Source of the DNA: Distichodus sexfasciatus
Lineage: Eukaryota; Chordata; Actinopteri; Characiformes; Distichodontidae
Assembly (NCBI GenBank): GCA_032718565.1
Contig: JAVGVS010000706.1
Location: 62,001 to 126,000, forward strand
Direction of reading: 5' to 3'
Length of the DNA: 64,000 nt
Shown piece after piece: positions 14,401 to 23,659 of the stretch. Positions within the stretch are counted from its first letter, which is position 1, and each line of letters begins with the position of its first letter. Under the pieces are notes generated by a model that was not told where the DNA came from, did not search any database, and worked only from the letters and a program-made list of their open reading frames with translations. The position numbers and the translations under genes were made by a program.

Positions 14401-16178
14401 AAATTGCTGTCCGTTTTCCAAATTTACATTTACAGGGTTAAAGCTGACGCTCTCCTCCACAGCGACTTCCATTTCCTAACTACAGTCTCGTTGGAGCAAC
14501 TTAGGGTTAAGGGCACTGCTCAGGAACCTGACGGTGGTAGCGCCGGCAAGGAATTCGCTCTGGATACGAGCGTCTCCTCAGTGCGTTAAACGTAAATCTA
14601 ACAGGCAGACAAGAAGTCATAACACTGCATGAAGAATTCCCACGGTTCTACCTGCGCCGTTACTATGAAGATCTTAATCAGCTGCAGGATCAGCTTGTAC
14701 GGTTTGCGGCCCTTAGCGTGGTACTTGTCACACGGACTCATAAAGAAGTATTTCAACTTCCTGCGCAGATCTTCCTCTGCTTCCTCCATCCCTTGCCGAG
14801 ACGTCTGCCCGCCGATGTCCAGCGTGGGTCGTCCGGCGTGATGATCCTCGCCGAGATTGCTAGCGCTATGGTCGGGCATTGAGGTCAACAAGTTCTCCTT
14901 CTCTGCAACAGGATTTAGAGAGAATGCTTAGAAATGAATGTACCGACACATAAACTCATTAAAGAAAAGGCAAAAATAGATAGACGTGTGCCTGATGTTC
15001 GTGTTCAGTAGTGGACCCCAATAATCTTCAACTTTTCACAATTTTTGTAAGTAGCACATAATATTATTGGGTCACATTTAAATTTGTTTTTAAGTAACTT
15101 AAATAGTAGCTAATTTCAAGAAAACGCTGGTGAATGCAGAACCTTTTAAGAATATATTTTTCTTATAAATGTTTGGTGAATAAGGCACATTGTTGTCCAT
15201 TACAGGCAAGACAAAGTACTTTATGTTTTAATAGAAAAAGTGAAAAATGAGGTACGCCGATTGATTTGATGTGAAAACACAGATGTACGTACTGTTCCTT
15301 AGTACTACATACACACAAGATAGTCTAAATGAAAGTGGTAGCTAAAGACTTTTGAACAGAAAAGTATAACTATCTAATTGGTAGGAACAATTTTGCTATT
15401 TGTCATTGATCATAACGCAAAAAAGGATATAAATATGGCTCAGAGGTTAAAGGCCAATAGCACCAACATAATCAGATCAAACATCTAACACACATTTCAC
15501 TACACAAATTGTTCAGTTACAACACAAACCAGTAAAGACTTGTATTTCTTCAATCCCTGTGCTTTACAGAAAGAAATGAGAATGTGGTGCTACGTGGCGA
15601 GTCAAGACAGATTTTAATCTTTTCCTCTATGATCATGTGCTGCTTACTACAGGTTTTTTGGGCAGGTGAACCTTAAACCAGTTTCCCAAGACGGTCTGGT
15701 AAAAACAGATCTGCCAAACAAAACACCACAATGTTGCCTAATTACCTAGAACTGAATGTATTATTATTTGGTTTTTTTTTTAACCATTGATGTTTTTAAT
15801 ATATAGTATATAATTTCAGGACCAAAAGTGTAGGTGAATTCTGCATGGAACTATATTGCACAGTCTCTCTTTCTATCTCTAGTTTAAAGTTTTTACATTT
15901 TATAGTCTATGTATATATATATTTTTTTTCTTACTCTATATGCCTTATTTGTTCTTACTGTAGAAACTGGAGCCACGTCGTCTCACCTCTCTATGTATGT
16001 GTATAGATGATAACTGACTTTGAAATACACACACAAATATATATATTTATTTAGATATAATTTTACATTTCGTTGATATTATTTTACATCATTACATTTA
16101 TATTAACATTTCTATTCACAGTGTTAGCAATGTTAAGTAAAGCCTGATGTCTAATATATAAAAGTCCAAACACACACA

Positions 16179-16237
<59 letters not shown>

Positions 16238-16566
16238 ACACACACACACACATTGACAGATCGGATTTAACACCGACCAGATTACAGACCTGATCGCTTC
16301 CACTGCGTCTTTATTATAGGCGCTATTTATAAGGACGGCTCGCGCATGTCAGGTGCAGCTGCATTTATTTGATTAATTAACTGATTATTAATAATCTTAC
16401 AACGACACTAACGTAAGTGCAAGCCCGTGGAAGGCTGGACTCAAATCTAGTTTCTTGTCGTGAGGTAACAACAAACCCCGCTGTATTTCTTTCATCATCT
16501 CCTCTCGCCGTCCGCGAAACGCGTGAATGTTCAACTCGCACCTGCGTCCTCTTCTCTGCGCGCCAT
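2439..16566 (-). CDS. mcoln1: Mucolipin-1 (TRPML1), lysosomal/endosomal cation channel, complete
   Basis: Encodes the TRPML1 channel, which releases Ca2+, Fe2+ and Zn2+ from late endosomes and lysosomes when PI(3,5)P2 binds. Coding exons, 5' to 3' on the minus strand: 16542-16566, 14652-14902, 14045-14209, 12765-12921, 10495-10576, 9260-9356, 7231-7330, 6459-6565, 6142-6291, 4551-4652, 4320-4442, 2997-3203, 2439-2570. All junctions are GT-AG and phases agree, giving 565 aa (human 580). Visible parts: an N-terminal di-leucine motif EKENLL (residues 9-14); a basic phosphoinositide-binding patch (RRKLKYFFMSPCDK, about 58-71); TM1 about 78-100; a luminal domain with glycosylation sequons and paired cysteines; S2-S6; and the pore motif LINGDD with filter NGDD at 469-472. 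The C-terminus keeps SGKF and the CCC palmitoylation-type cluster, then stops at CCCN without the human EEHSLLVN tail. A second teleost mcoln1 paralogue may exist, so the a/b assignment is open. Confidence 0.97.
3253..3623 (+). repeat. Interspersed teleost repeat (copy 1)
   Basis: Starts near GAACCGCTTAATCC and runs through a stretch with the phrases ACTGTGGGAGGAAACCGG and CTCCACACAGAAAGACCC to GCGCCACCGTGCCGC. This pattern recurs all over fish genomes. Related pieces in this window are at about 57742-57993 (plus) and 32690-32797 (minus). It lies in the last-but-one mcoln1 intron. I do not assign a class. Confidence 0.7.
3643..4180 (+). repeat. Diverged dispersed repeat, copy A (pair with 13133-13695)
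   Basis: About 540 bp, alignable by eye with 13133-13695 in the same orientation. Shared landmarks are GTGATTGCTC, GCATTGAAGTGAATG, GATGATAAAAGCAAGA, AAGACGAGTG, AATCACGTCA, and the 3' phrase TTTTAGAGTTGGAA. Both copies sit in mcoln1 introns. No coding potential is evident. Confidence 0.7.
5080..5240 (+). repeat. Fragment of a GGAACCGG-type inverted-repeat element
   Basis: A right-hand fragment resembling the end of the element at 7482-8001: CTAGACCAG, then AATTGGGAACCGGC, then GCGCAGTGGAAAA. No intact left end is present. It lies in an mcoln1 intron. Confidence 0.55.
5428..6101. mobile_element. Inverted-repeat (MITE-like) element, 674 bp
   Basis: Left end GGCCCAATCCCATTTCTCC, right end its inverse GGGATTGGGCC, with a second inner inverted match around the repeated phrase GGGTAGGGCTAAG / CTTAGCCCTACC. 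No transposase is encoded. Short related pieces occur near 57545-57665. It lies in the mcoln1 intron upstream of the exon at 4551-4652. Confidence 0.65.
7009..7205 (+). repeat. tRNA-derived SINE copy (truncated head)
   Basis: Matches the family best seen at 11560-11790: GGTAAAGGTACCACTGAGGTAC, GAGCAAGGTACCGTCCCCAAGC, CCACTGCTCCTTCACAG, then ACAATGACAAATAATCACTC at the 3' end. The tRNA-like head is degraded here. It lies in an mcoln1 intron just downstream of the exon at 7231-7330. Confidence 0.75.
7482..8001. mobile_element. Non-autonomous inverted-repeat element inserted in a SINE
   Basis: Left end CCTCTTTTCCACTACACTGG and right end CAGAGCAGTGGAAAAGGGG are inverse copies, with more inverted sequence (GTGCCGGTTC / GAACCGGCAC) inside. 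SINE sequence (ACTGAGGTACC) precedes it and SINE sequence (TGAGGTACTCGTGAGCAAGG) resumes directly after it. The element therefore appears to have split a SINE whose 3' part is 8002-8160. There is no transposase. Confidence 0.6.
8002..8160 (+). repeat. 3' part of a tRNA-derived SINE
   Basis: Continues the SINE interrupted by the element at 7482-8001: GAGCAAGGTACCGTCCCCAAGC, TGCCCACTGCTCCTTCACAG, ending near TGTTCACAATGACGATC. Confidence 0.7.
8475..9000 (+). mobile_element. MITE-like element, copy 1 (pair with 63501-63952)
   Basis: Ends are GGGGCACGTGCCCACC on the left and the inverse of TAGTGCCCGTGTCCACC on the right. The interior aligns with 63501-63952: CAGAGCGCTTTCTC, ATGGAGAGAAAT, CGTTAGCGGCAGCG, TTTTGATTGGCTAGCAAGAG, GCGGTAAAAAAA. 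The interior contains a short start-like ORF beginning MERN that also opens in the other copy. It lies in an mcoln1 intron. Confidence 0.7.
9421..9954. mobile_element. Long-TIR element, 534 bp, terminal repeats about 64 bp
   Basis: The first about 64 bases (ATACAGTACTGTGCAAA... to ...GAATGCTTTCA) return almost perfectly inverted at the right end (TGAAAGTATTC... to ...CAGTACTGTAT). The loop is AT-rich with no transposase. The structure fits a Tc1/mariner-type non-autonomous element, and flanks are compatible with a TA target. It lies in an mcoln1 intron. Confidence 0.7.
10608..11223. mobile_element. TIR element 'TGTGACCCTCCACGG', copy 1, TA target duplication
   Basis: Begins TGTGACCCTCCACGGCAAAA and ends with the inverse TTTTGCCGTGGAGGGTCACA; the terminal match extends about 37 bases. 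TA dinucleotides flank it at 10606-10607 and 11224-11225. The 616-bp body has no transposase. A second full-length copy is at 29101-29749 and a rearranged one at 37377-37789. It lies just upstream of mcoln1 exon 10495-10576. Confidence 0.85.
11560..11790 (+). repeat. tRNA-derived SINE, most complete copy
   Basis: The tRNA-like head GTTGGTGGCGTAACGGTAGGG carries an A-box-like block. GGTTCAAATGC at 11610-11620 is B-box-like. The body (ACTGAGGTACCCATGAGCAAGG, CACTGCTCCTTCACGG, GGTCACATTTGG) runs to a tail ACAATGACAAATAATCACTC. Other copies: 7009-7205, 8002-8160, 17771-17955 (minus), 40836-41075 (minus), 62003-62220 (minus). Confidence 0.85.
11881..12439. repeat. Inverted-ended interspersed repeat, 559 bp
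   Basis: Starts GTGGTGGGCATAGATTAAT and ends TTAACGCCAATAACGGCCCACCAC. The ends are imperfect inverses (GTGGTGGGC / GCCCACCAC). The ending phrase CACGTTAACGCCAATAACGGCCCACC is typical of a very common fish repeat. No coding capacity is visible. It lies in an mcoln1 intron. Confidence 0.6.
13133..13695 (+). repeat. Diverged dispersed repeat, copy B (pair with 3643-4180)
   Basis: Same order of landmarks as the copy at 3643-4180 (GTGATTGCTC, GCATTGAAGTGAATG, GATGATAAAAGCAAGA, AATCACGTCA, TTTTAGAGTTGGAA), with more insertions and substitutions. It lies in the mcoln1 intron between exons 12765-12921 and 14045-14209. Confidence 0.7.
14420..14600. repeat. Degenerate SINE tail (GACGCTCTCCTCCACAGCGACTTCC type)
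   Basis: Contains TTTACATTTACA, CACAGCGACTTCC, GAGCAACTTAGGGTTAAGGG and GATACGAGCGTCTCC. This series recurs at 46757-46967, and a partial relative (GGGTCCCTGAGCAAGACCC, GGATAGGAGTATCTGCTAAATGC) is at 19135-19240. It lies in an mcoln1 intron. Confidence 0.6.
15860..16060 (+). repeat. Retroelement-type 3' end, copy 1
   Basis: Shares with 18930-19135 the phrases GTCTCTCTTTCTA, CTAGTTTAAAGT, CTTATTTGTTCTTA, and ACTGGAGCCAC followed by CTCTCTATGTAT and a closing ACTTTGA. This looks like the 3' tail of a fish LINE or SINE. No ORF remains. Confidence 0.5.
16172..16255. repeat. (CA)n microsatellite
   Basis: A nearly pure CA run of about 80 bp, interrupted by CAGA in two places. It lies in mcoln1 intron 1, about 290 bp from coding exon 1. 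Confidence 0.95.
16542..16566 (-). CDS. mcoln1: mcoln1 coding exon 1 (25 nt)
   Basis: This short exon reads MARREEDA plus one base and ends at CAG followed by the donor GTGCGAG. Joined to exon 2 at 14902 it makes MARREEDAEKENLL, which restores the ExxxLL motif in the position known from human TRPML1. Two other ATGs further upstream (near 16713 and 16690) were tested. They run into stops without a usable donor in phase, so this start is preferred. Confidence 0.85.
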
Positions 16567-16753
16567 AGCGACTCCCGCGGCGGTAAATCCGGCTCCAGAA
16601 GCGTGGATTACACCGAGATGAATAATCCGAGAGTGCGGCGGAATTAGGAAAGAGCTGCTAACTGTGTCTCCAGCAGCGCTGCAGTAACACCGGAGGTGGC
16701 ATAACAGGTTTCAGCGAGAAAAACATCCTCCATTCTGACACCACCACCACCAG

Positions 16754-16790
16754 CACTTCCGGTCTGGAACACGTGACCGCGTCGCGTGAC
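16754..16790 (-). promoter_or_regulatory. mcoln1 promoter with ETS site and two CLEAR-like E-boxes
   Basis: About 190-225 bp upstream of the mcoln1 ATG there is an ETS-type site (CACTTCCGGT, 16754-16763). It is followed by AACACGTGAC (16768-16777) and GTCGCGTGAC (16781-16790). The TFEB/TFE3 CLEAR consensus is GTCACGTGAC; these match it at 8 and 9 of 10 positions, and the first has an intact CACGTG core. Human MCOLN1 is an established TFEB target with CLEAR sites in its promoter, which makes the placement meaningful. The transcription start itself is not visible. Confidence 0.6.
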
Positions 16791-17022
16791 CACAGCGTCC
16801 AATCACATCGACTGATGGAGCATCGTTTTAAAAAAATGGAAAAATGGAGGCAAGGAAATTTACACAGAAAAACTAGACAAAAATCTTAACAAGGGAGAAT
16901 TATGCAGCTTGACATTTAGACAGAAAAGGAGCTTTTATATCATTTTATAAATGTATATTCTGTATGATTTGGACTTCACCAGATATCTGTCAAGTACATT
17001 AAACACCAGAAAGTGAAATTAA

Positions 17023-17762
17023 CAGAGGTGGACAGTAACTAAGTACATTTACTTAAGTACTGTACTTAAGTAGAGATTCTGAGTATCTGTACTTAATACT
17101 TGAGTGGTATTTTTCTTGGAAACTTACGACTTTCACTTCACTACATTTGAAAGACAAATACTGTACTTTTTACTTCACTACATTTCTATCAAGGTTCTCG
17201 TTACTTGTTTCTTTCAAATCTGTGGATAAAGTGGATGTTATTCCCCCTTTTCTAAAACGTGATTGGTTGTTTGGCAGGTGACAGTCTATCAGTAATCAGT
17301 AGGGTTACGTCACACCTGTAGACTGGAAGTTCAGACAGTTCTGCTGTTTTCTGTCTTGATTAAAACATTGTTGCTGTTGGAAAGTCAAGAAGCTAGAGGT
17401 GTAGAGCTGGGTTTTAAGCAGGTCGGAATGTTCATTTGATGTTCTGAGCTGCATTTACAGCTGTCCTCCTGATTAAGTTGGGGTTGTGTTTCATTCTCTA
17501 ACATTCCACCAGTTCCTCATTCTACAGCATCTACAAGCTAGTCAGAGCCATTAGGTATTGTAGGTGTTGTGGCAATAATGCAACAATGTGGTGAAAGATG
17601 ATGTACTTTTAATACTTAAGTATTTTTTAAAACAAGTACTTCAGTACTTTAACTTAAGTAAAAATTTGACTGTACGACTTTCACTTGTATTGGAGTAACA
17701 TTTGACTAATGGTATCTGTGCTTTCACTTAAGTAATGAAGTTAACTACTTTGTCCACCTCTG
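17023..17762. mobile_element. hAT-like non-autonomous element with 8-bp target duplication
   Basis: Ends are CAGAGGTGGACAGTAACTAA and the inverse of GTTAACTACTTTGTCCACCTCTG. It is flanked on both sides by GAAATTAA (17015-17022 and 17763-17770). An 8-bp duplication with CAGAGGTG-type ends is the hallmark of hAT elements. The 740-bp body repeats ACTTAAGTA-like motifs near both ends and has no transposase. Confidence 0.85.
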
Positions 17763-17770
17763 GAAATTAA

Positions 17771-17955
17771 GTAATTATTTGTCATTGGGAACACACCACA
17801 GCACAGGGTGCACCACAACCAGATGTGACCACTGCATTTGACCCATTCATGAAGGAGCAGTGGGCAGCTGATGTGGGCAGCACCCGGAGTACCTCAGTGG
17901 TACCTTTACTGGTCCAGGATTCAAACCTGCAACCTTATATTATGCAACCAACTGT
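17771..17955 (-). repeat. tRNA-derived SINE copy
   Basis: Reverse-oriented copy of the SINE at 11560-11790: GTAATTATTTGTCATTGGGAACAC is its tail, followed by GAAGGAGCAGTGGGCAGC and GAGTACCTCAGTGGTACC. It abuts the hAT-like element, whose right target duplication lies at the SINE tail. Confidence 0.75.
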
Positions 17956-17999
17956 GAAAATGACTGAAAGTCTGGCTCTTTGGAAATGCAAAATGATGC

Positions 18000-18930
18000 A
18001 AAAGTCAGAGTTGTGTTTTTATGTTTTACTTCTAGCCGAAAACTGTCTTGCTAGTTGCTTTTTTGCCCAGTCCAATCGTTTTAACAGAGGATTACAACTC
18101 AGTTTACATGTTAAACCTTTTAATTGGCATCACTCCACATTACATTTGCAGTCACTGCAAATTCCAAGATCACAAGATAGGTCTAGAGATTGACCAGTAT
18201 GTTGCCTTTAGACTTTGGAATCCTTTCCTTATTAATGCTTCATCACCTTCCCATTTAAAGATTTACTCTTGCTTTCTATTGCAGATAATTGAACAACTGT
18301 TTTACTTTCAAAATACTTTTTCAACTGTTTAAGGCTCATTTTTCTAATGATCATGATTGTTCAGCCCCTGTCGTGCAAAATGGCCCTATGAATATTATAT
18401 TCAAACTTAGTATAAAGTACCTCATCACAACTAAGTGTTACAATAGACCTAATGTAAACATCTAGGGCAATAGTGGCCTTCTGACTTATACCATATGACT
18501 ACGTAACCAATAGCTTTGGCTATACTTCACATACTTTCATTACATGCATCCAACTTTAAGGTCATTTTTATTACGCATTTATAATAAACTGAAAATGAAA
18601 CATTCACCACAGAACTGGGTCAGTTTTTACCCACGATTATGCAAACCAGTCACCTGTTTGATAAGCTTTTATGCAGTTCTGAACTTTGCTTTATTGCTGA
18701 CTGTTCTTATAAGTTCTTATTGTAAATACTGGAGCAGGGACAGTTATCTGAATGTGTACATGTCACACTTCATTTAAATGCAAGTTTGAAACTAAGAGCA
18801 AGTAAGAGCAACTGAAACTGTTTTATTTCATAGACTGTATAGAATTTTTCGTATTAAAAAATGTTACTGACCTCATGCAGATTCAGTATAGAAGACAACT
18901 CCAAGACCATAATTGTAGGCTGAGTATCGC
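18000..18930. other. Spacer, nothing recognised
   Basis: AT-rich intergenic DNA between mcoln1 and trappc5. The small ORFs here lack family resemblance, splice context or compositional bias. Confidence 0.5.
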
Positions 18931-19240
18931 ATTCTTAATTGTCTCTCTTTCTACTTCTAGTTTGAAGTTTATGTTTTATATTCCACTTCTAGTTTAAAGT
19001 GTATATGTTATATTCCATTTATATATTGCTTATTCTATGTGCCTTATTTGTTCTTGGTTAAAACTGGAGCCACATCATCTCGTCTCTCTGTATACTTTAT
19101 AGCAGAGATGACAAAGTATACTTTGACTTTGATCATTGGGTCCCTGAGCAAGACCCTTAACCCCCAAGTTGTTCCAGGAAGACTGGCCCTGAACTTAGGA
19201 CCTGAAAACTGCTTTGGATAGGAGTATCTGCTAAATGCTG
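18930..19240 (+). repeat. Retroelement 3' end, copy 2, plus SINE-tail fragment
   Basis: 18930-19135 parallels 15860-16060. 19135-19240 carries GGGTCCCTGAGCAAGACCC and GGATAGGAGTATCTGCTAAATGC, a frequent 3' phrase of fish SINE/LINE elements. Confidence 0.5.
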
Positions 19241-19291
19241 TAAATTCATCACAGCAAAGGCAAAAAGCAGCTATAACTGCTTCCACAAATG

Positions 19292-19297
19292 TTTATT
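19292..19297 (-). terminator. Candidate trappc5 polyadenylation signal AATAAA
   Basis: On the minus strand this reads AATAAA, about 440 bp past the trappc5 stop codon. It is the clearest hexamer in range, but no cleavage evidence is available. Confidence 0.4.
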
Positions 19298-19733
19298 ATG
19301 AGTGATATCAGACATTTGGAACAGACAACACTCTTAGAAGCTGAAACAGGCAACAAGTCTTTGTCTCTTGGTCAAACGAAGTTTTCTTCCTATAGGACAG
19401 GCTTGACTTGATTTGGCTTAAAAGCAAAGCCATTTCTTGTAGACTTGTACCAGCAGCATGTCAGCACAAAAAAAAAGATTGAAACATTGGACCATAACAT
19501 GCAGAACAGGACTTTACTGGCTATTGAAGAGAAAAACAGATTTCAAGTGTGATCGACGGCCATCTTGCAAAAACCAGTCTTGTCAAATACATAACACTGA
19601 AATAACACTGGATCCTACTTATCTGGCACAAGCTTAGAACCGTCATCAGTCCAAGCAATACTTTGCCACCAAAGACGGCCAAGCAGCTTCATGTAATATA
19701 CAGTATGTGGTCTCTGGTTATTTTTTTAAGCCG

Positions 19734-21095
19734 CTATCTGGCGTCGAGCTGCTTATCACGGGCGATGACAGCCTCGTCAAACTTGATCATGAGTGTGGTG
19801 CCCTTGTGCCAGTGCGCAGTGACTCTGGCCGGGAAGCCGCTGTGGGTGAGCAGGGCCTCCACGATGCCGGCGGTGAAGCTGGCGCAGTTCAGCGTGCTGT
19901 TCTCTTTGGGAACTGAGATGAAGGCGTTGACCAGCGGCTCCTTCTCAATGATGTAGTACGTCTTGTCGTCGTCGTTGGCCTGCTCCAGCTTGTCCGCCTC
20001 TTTACCGAACAAAGACTTCCAAACGGACACCTGCAATGTGGACGCATAGGTAAAGTTGGAAGAATGCAGTAGGAACGAGAATCGGGATTAAGTTTATTGC
20101 CAAGTATGTTTTTGTGTTTTAAGAAAACAGAAGGTTCAGTATGTGTCAAAACAGATTAAAATCACATTCATGAAAAACACTACTTGGATGACATCTTTAC
20201 ATATTCCCTCATTTTTCAAATCACCTGGTCTTGGTGCTTTGCTTATTAAATAAAAATATTTTTACATAAAAACATTGACACATGTTTTTGTTTACGCATT
20301 TAAACAACTAATTAAGTTGGTGTTCCAGAGATTAGGTCTGGGCGATATATCAAGTGCCACAATACGAACGATATTTTTTCAATGCGTCGTTTGAAAAGAA
20401 CTTTCGTCAAGATCTAGACAGAAATATCAAATCAAATGAAAATTTATTTATAAAGCACAATCAAAAAAATACACCATAGTGTCGTACAAATGTGCTGTAC
20501 AAGAAAATTAAGGAAAATAACTACAGTAAACCAAAATGATACATAAAGAAATACATAAGTCGTGATTCTGAGAAAACAAATTTTCGAGATAGTCTGTGCT
20601 TTTAGACGGTACTTATGATTTAAAGCAGCTTAAGTACAGCCAAACTACTGCTTTAATATAAAAGTTAGCTACACCACAAGCTACAGAGAAAAACTCTGCT
20701 GTACTGAGCTGAAGAAGCCTGAGAACTTGTAATTCGTTTCTTCCACCCCCGATTTCCGATTAACTGCCCAGCCCAAATCTCAAGTAGGGCTGACAATTCA
20801 AACTTCAAACTGATACATACAGTACCTTAATGAAGAGGAGCATGTTGAGCACTTTGGTCTCTCTTTTTCCGTTCTTCTCCCGCAGCAGCAGCACGTCCAG
20901 CAGACTCGCCCCGACGCTGCGGCCCAGAGCGGCCAGTCGCGCCTGCAGCTCGGACACCGAGTAGACGCGGCTCTGGCTGTACTGCACCACCTCGGAGAAA
21001 AGCAGCGCGAAGGCGCCCAGGCTCACCTCGCTCCTGGGCCGGGACAGGGGTCGCTCCAGCACGGAGGACTTGGCTTTCGAGAAGCGCACCTCCAT
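19734..21095 (-). CDS. trappc5: Trafficking protein particle complex subunit 5, complete
   Basis: Core subunit of the TRAPP II/III tethering complexes, which act as Rab1/Rab11 exchange factors in ER-Golgi traffic and autophagy. Two coding exons: 20826-21095 (90 codons, ending ...LLFIK at donor GTACTG) and 19734-20030 (starting VSVWKSLFGKEADK, ending with TAG). Together they give 188 aa, exactly the human length. The Bet3/TRAPP fold signature is evident in TLMIKFDEAVIARDK near the end, ENSTLNCASFTAGIVEA, and SGFPARVTAHWHKGTT. The ATG at 21095 was chosen over in-frame upstream TTG because homology begins MEVRFSKAKS. Acceptor CTCTAG just upstream (21109-21110) suggests a 5' UTR intron. A non-coding first exon ending at donor GTGAGT near 21749 is possible. 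Confidence 0.98.
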
Positions 21096-21249
21096 GTCTG
21101 AGCCCGGCCTAGAGAAAGAGCAGCAAGCGGCCGACAAGTTTGGGAACGACGAGTTCGTCTTATCTGCTGGAACACCTCGGAGAGGCGATAGGGGGCGTAA
21201 GCGAGCGAGTTTGAAATGAATGGAAGTGAATGGGGGGAAAGAGGATAAG

Positions 21250-23000
21250 TGTCTAAAAATAGTCTATATACAGATGTATTAATTTTTTATTAACGAGGCT
21301 GAGATTTTCGACGGCGTAGTAGAGCTTTAAGTCACACATTTACGGGGAACAAATCGTCATAACTTACTTTACGATATGCATTTTTGCAATACTGCATTTA
21401 CGCAATGCTGTTACTGGTCTCGCTCGCGCACGACCTCTAGGTGTAATTGCAACCGAATATAAACTCATCTTTGCATAGTGGCACATCTTGCCATAGACGT
21501 ATTCGGTCGTAACTGTCAATAACGAGGTGAAACGTGGTGTTAAACTGGGGTGCGTTTCCCAAAAGCATAGTTACTAACTACGTTAGCAACCAACATAGTG
21601 TACGTTAGCAACTATACTTTTGGGAAACGCACCCCTGGATGAAAGTGCTTAAATTGTCAAATATTTATTAATAACCATTGCCAGAGTTATCAGCAATTTT
21701 GACTTGCGTAACTATTCTCGAATTTGGACAATAAACAAAACAACTCACTTCCGTTAACTTTCTCAGTGTTTCTTCTCTTAAGTGTGTTTAAATGATGACG
21801 TTTGGCACAGCGCCATCTGGAGGACATTAATGGTATTTGGATGAACGCCTTGTGGATGTTTTATAACCTGTGTGTTTACCTCTAAAAGACTAAAGAATCT
21901 CAGTAATTTGCTGATAGGTTTAATTAAATGGAAAGCTATAATTTGCAGGGCTGTGGCTCTTCTTTTACGCTTTACTTACTTTAATTTTTGCACACGATTT
22001 AGTAAGATGAAATCTTTTAAGACGTTAGAAACAACGCCATCCTCTGGTAAATCGTGTATAATGTCACATGCAACCATTGTTTTAGGTTTTCATCAAATTG
22101 TTGCTTTTATTCAGCTCTGCTTTCACATTTGCTTTCGTTCCTTGATCAGAAATTGCATTCATTATAAAGGTAGTAGTTTAGAAATCCGGTAATGGCCAAA
22201 ACAATTATCATAAGTCATAAGCTGTTATTACACATTTGTAATACTATGCGTTTTTAGTTAAGTGTTATCTTCCCAGATCACAGCCACGTGCATATCCTCT
22301 ACTTTGTAGGAACGCTATAAAGAAATAACACAATTATTTTAATCAGAGGGACTGGCAGAATAGATCAAAGCAACACCTATATACTATATCCATATATACT
22401 GCAGGCATTTAAATGAAAAGGTTTAAATACATATTTGTTTTCATCTTTAGCTTTTTAATGAGGTCATAAAGAAACTCTGCTCAATTAGTTTTTGGCTGCA
22501 TTGTTGCTCTTTTAACATTTTCATACTTCAAAACTGCCTGAATAATATAAAGAAAAATGCTAGAAAGGCCACAAAAATATGGCAGGATTTAAAAAATATA
22601 ATGTTATCAAAATATTAGTGTTAGTTATTGTTACATTGTTTTTAGTGTGAGGCAATCAACTATGTTACTAACTATCCACCATGTTACTAAATTAATAGAA
22701 AAATACGTATTTGCATATACAATGATTAAATGTCCTACTGAACAGGGATTTCTATGACCACAGATAGAAAAGATTTTCTTGTTGCGTTCCAGTTTTGGAA
22801 TACTTTAAGTAAATTGATTTCATCGTTTATTTTTGTCCTTTTACTCATTATGCAGTTACAACAAAAACAATGTTGGGCATAGTTTTTATGATTTTGATTC
22901 TGGTTCTGGTCAATATATTAGTGGAAGCTGGGTTTGCGTGTTGAGACCGTTTCTATTTTGTCGTCACTTAATATTTGAGAACTTCACAACATCAACACAG
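21250..23000. other. Spacer between trappc5 and ubinuclein
   Basis: Head-to-head spacer. It is AT-rich from about 21650 to 22980 and contains one palindromic element (21547-21635). GC content rises sharply from about 23040. No coding exon is recognised. Confidence 0.5.
21547..21635. mobile_element. Short palindromic MITE-like repeat, 89 bp
   Basis: GGGGTGCGTTTCCCAAAAGC at the left returns inverted as the right end GGGAAACGCACCCC, with ACTA/GTTAGCAAC inverted inside. It would fold into one long hairpin. This GTGCGTTTCCCAAAAGC hairpin is common in fish genomes. Confidence 0.75.
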
Positions 23001-23039
23001 GCGGAGAATTTTAATGAATGCAGAACAGTTTTTTCCCTC

Positions 23040-23659
23040 TCGCATTGTGTATTTTTTCCCTCGTTCCGAAACTCCCGCCTCTGAGTTGCACGGAAACGAC
23101 TCCGCCTTGTTTCCCGCGAGCTGGCCGGGTGGGCGGTGCCTAAGGCGCGCTCTGTCTTCCGATTGGACGCCGGGCCTCGCTGCTTGTTTTTTTCACTTAC
23201 TCCATTTCCGCCTCGTGCCATTGCGCATGCGAAGTGTGCCGCTGTCTAAGGGTAGCGTCACAAGTCGCGTACTAGCCTACTAGAAAGTACGTGAAAACCC
23301 ATTGGCCCCTACTATTGCGAAGTACTTTTTAGGACGCCAAGTAAGCGGTTTGGGACGCGGCTTTAAACCCCATTGAGTGATATTTAAAATGGCCACCACG
23401 GATGCTCGAGTCTCTTAAATTTTCACCGAGGCGAAGAATAACTGATTTTTAAAGGCGCCAAGGAGTCGAAAAGTAGACAAATATCCGAGGCGTAAAGTTT
23501 TTTTAAAAAATAAAATAACTAGTCGTTCGGCGCTCGTGAGGCGTCGGTTAGCGGTTCGCGTTTTAGCTTTTAGCCCCGATGCTAGCTAGCCCGTCAGGCT
23601 ACTAAGTTAGCCGAGCTAGCCGAGAAAAAGTCTCGGGAGTTGCGGGTGAAAGAGGAAAA
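23040..23659 (+). promoter_or_regulatory. CpG-rich promoter of the ubinuclein gene
   Basis: GC-rich block with a GC box GGGCGG (23131-23136), an inverted CCAAT box GATTGG (23161-23166), and an NRF1-like palindrome TGCGCATGCGAA (23222-23233). Nearer the ATG are GCTAGCTAGC / GTTAGCCGAGCTAGC repeats at about 23580-23622, resembling motifs upstream of trir. The start site cannot be placed exactly. Confidence 0.55.

Noticed and set aside
16690..16713. Alternative upstream mcoln1 start codons
   Set aside because: Both reading frames close without a donor in the right phase. The exon at 16542-16566 joins perfectly and restores the di-leucine motif.
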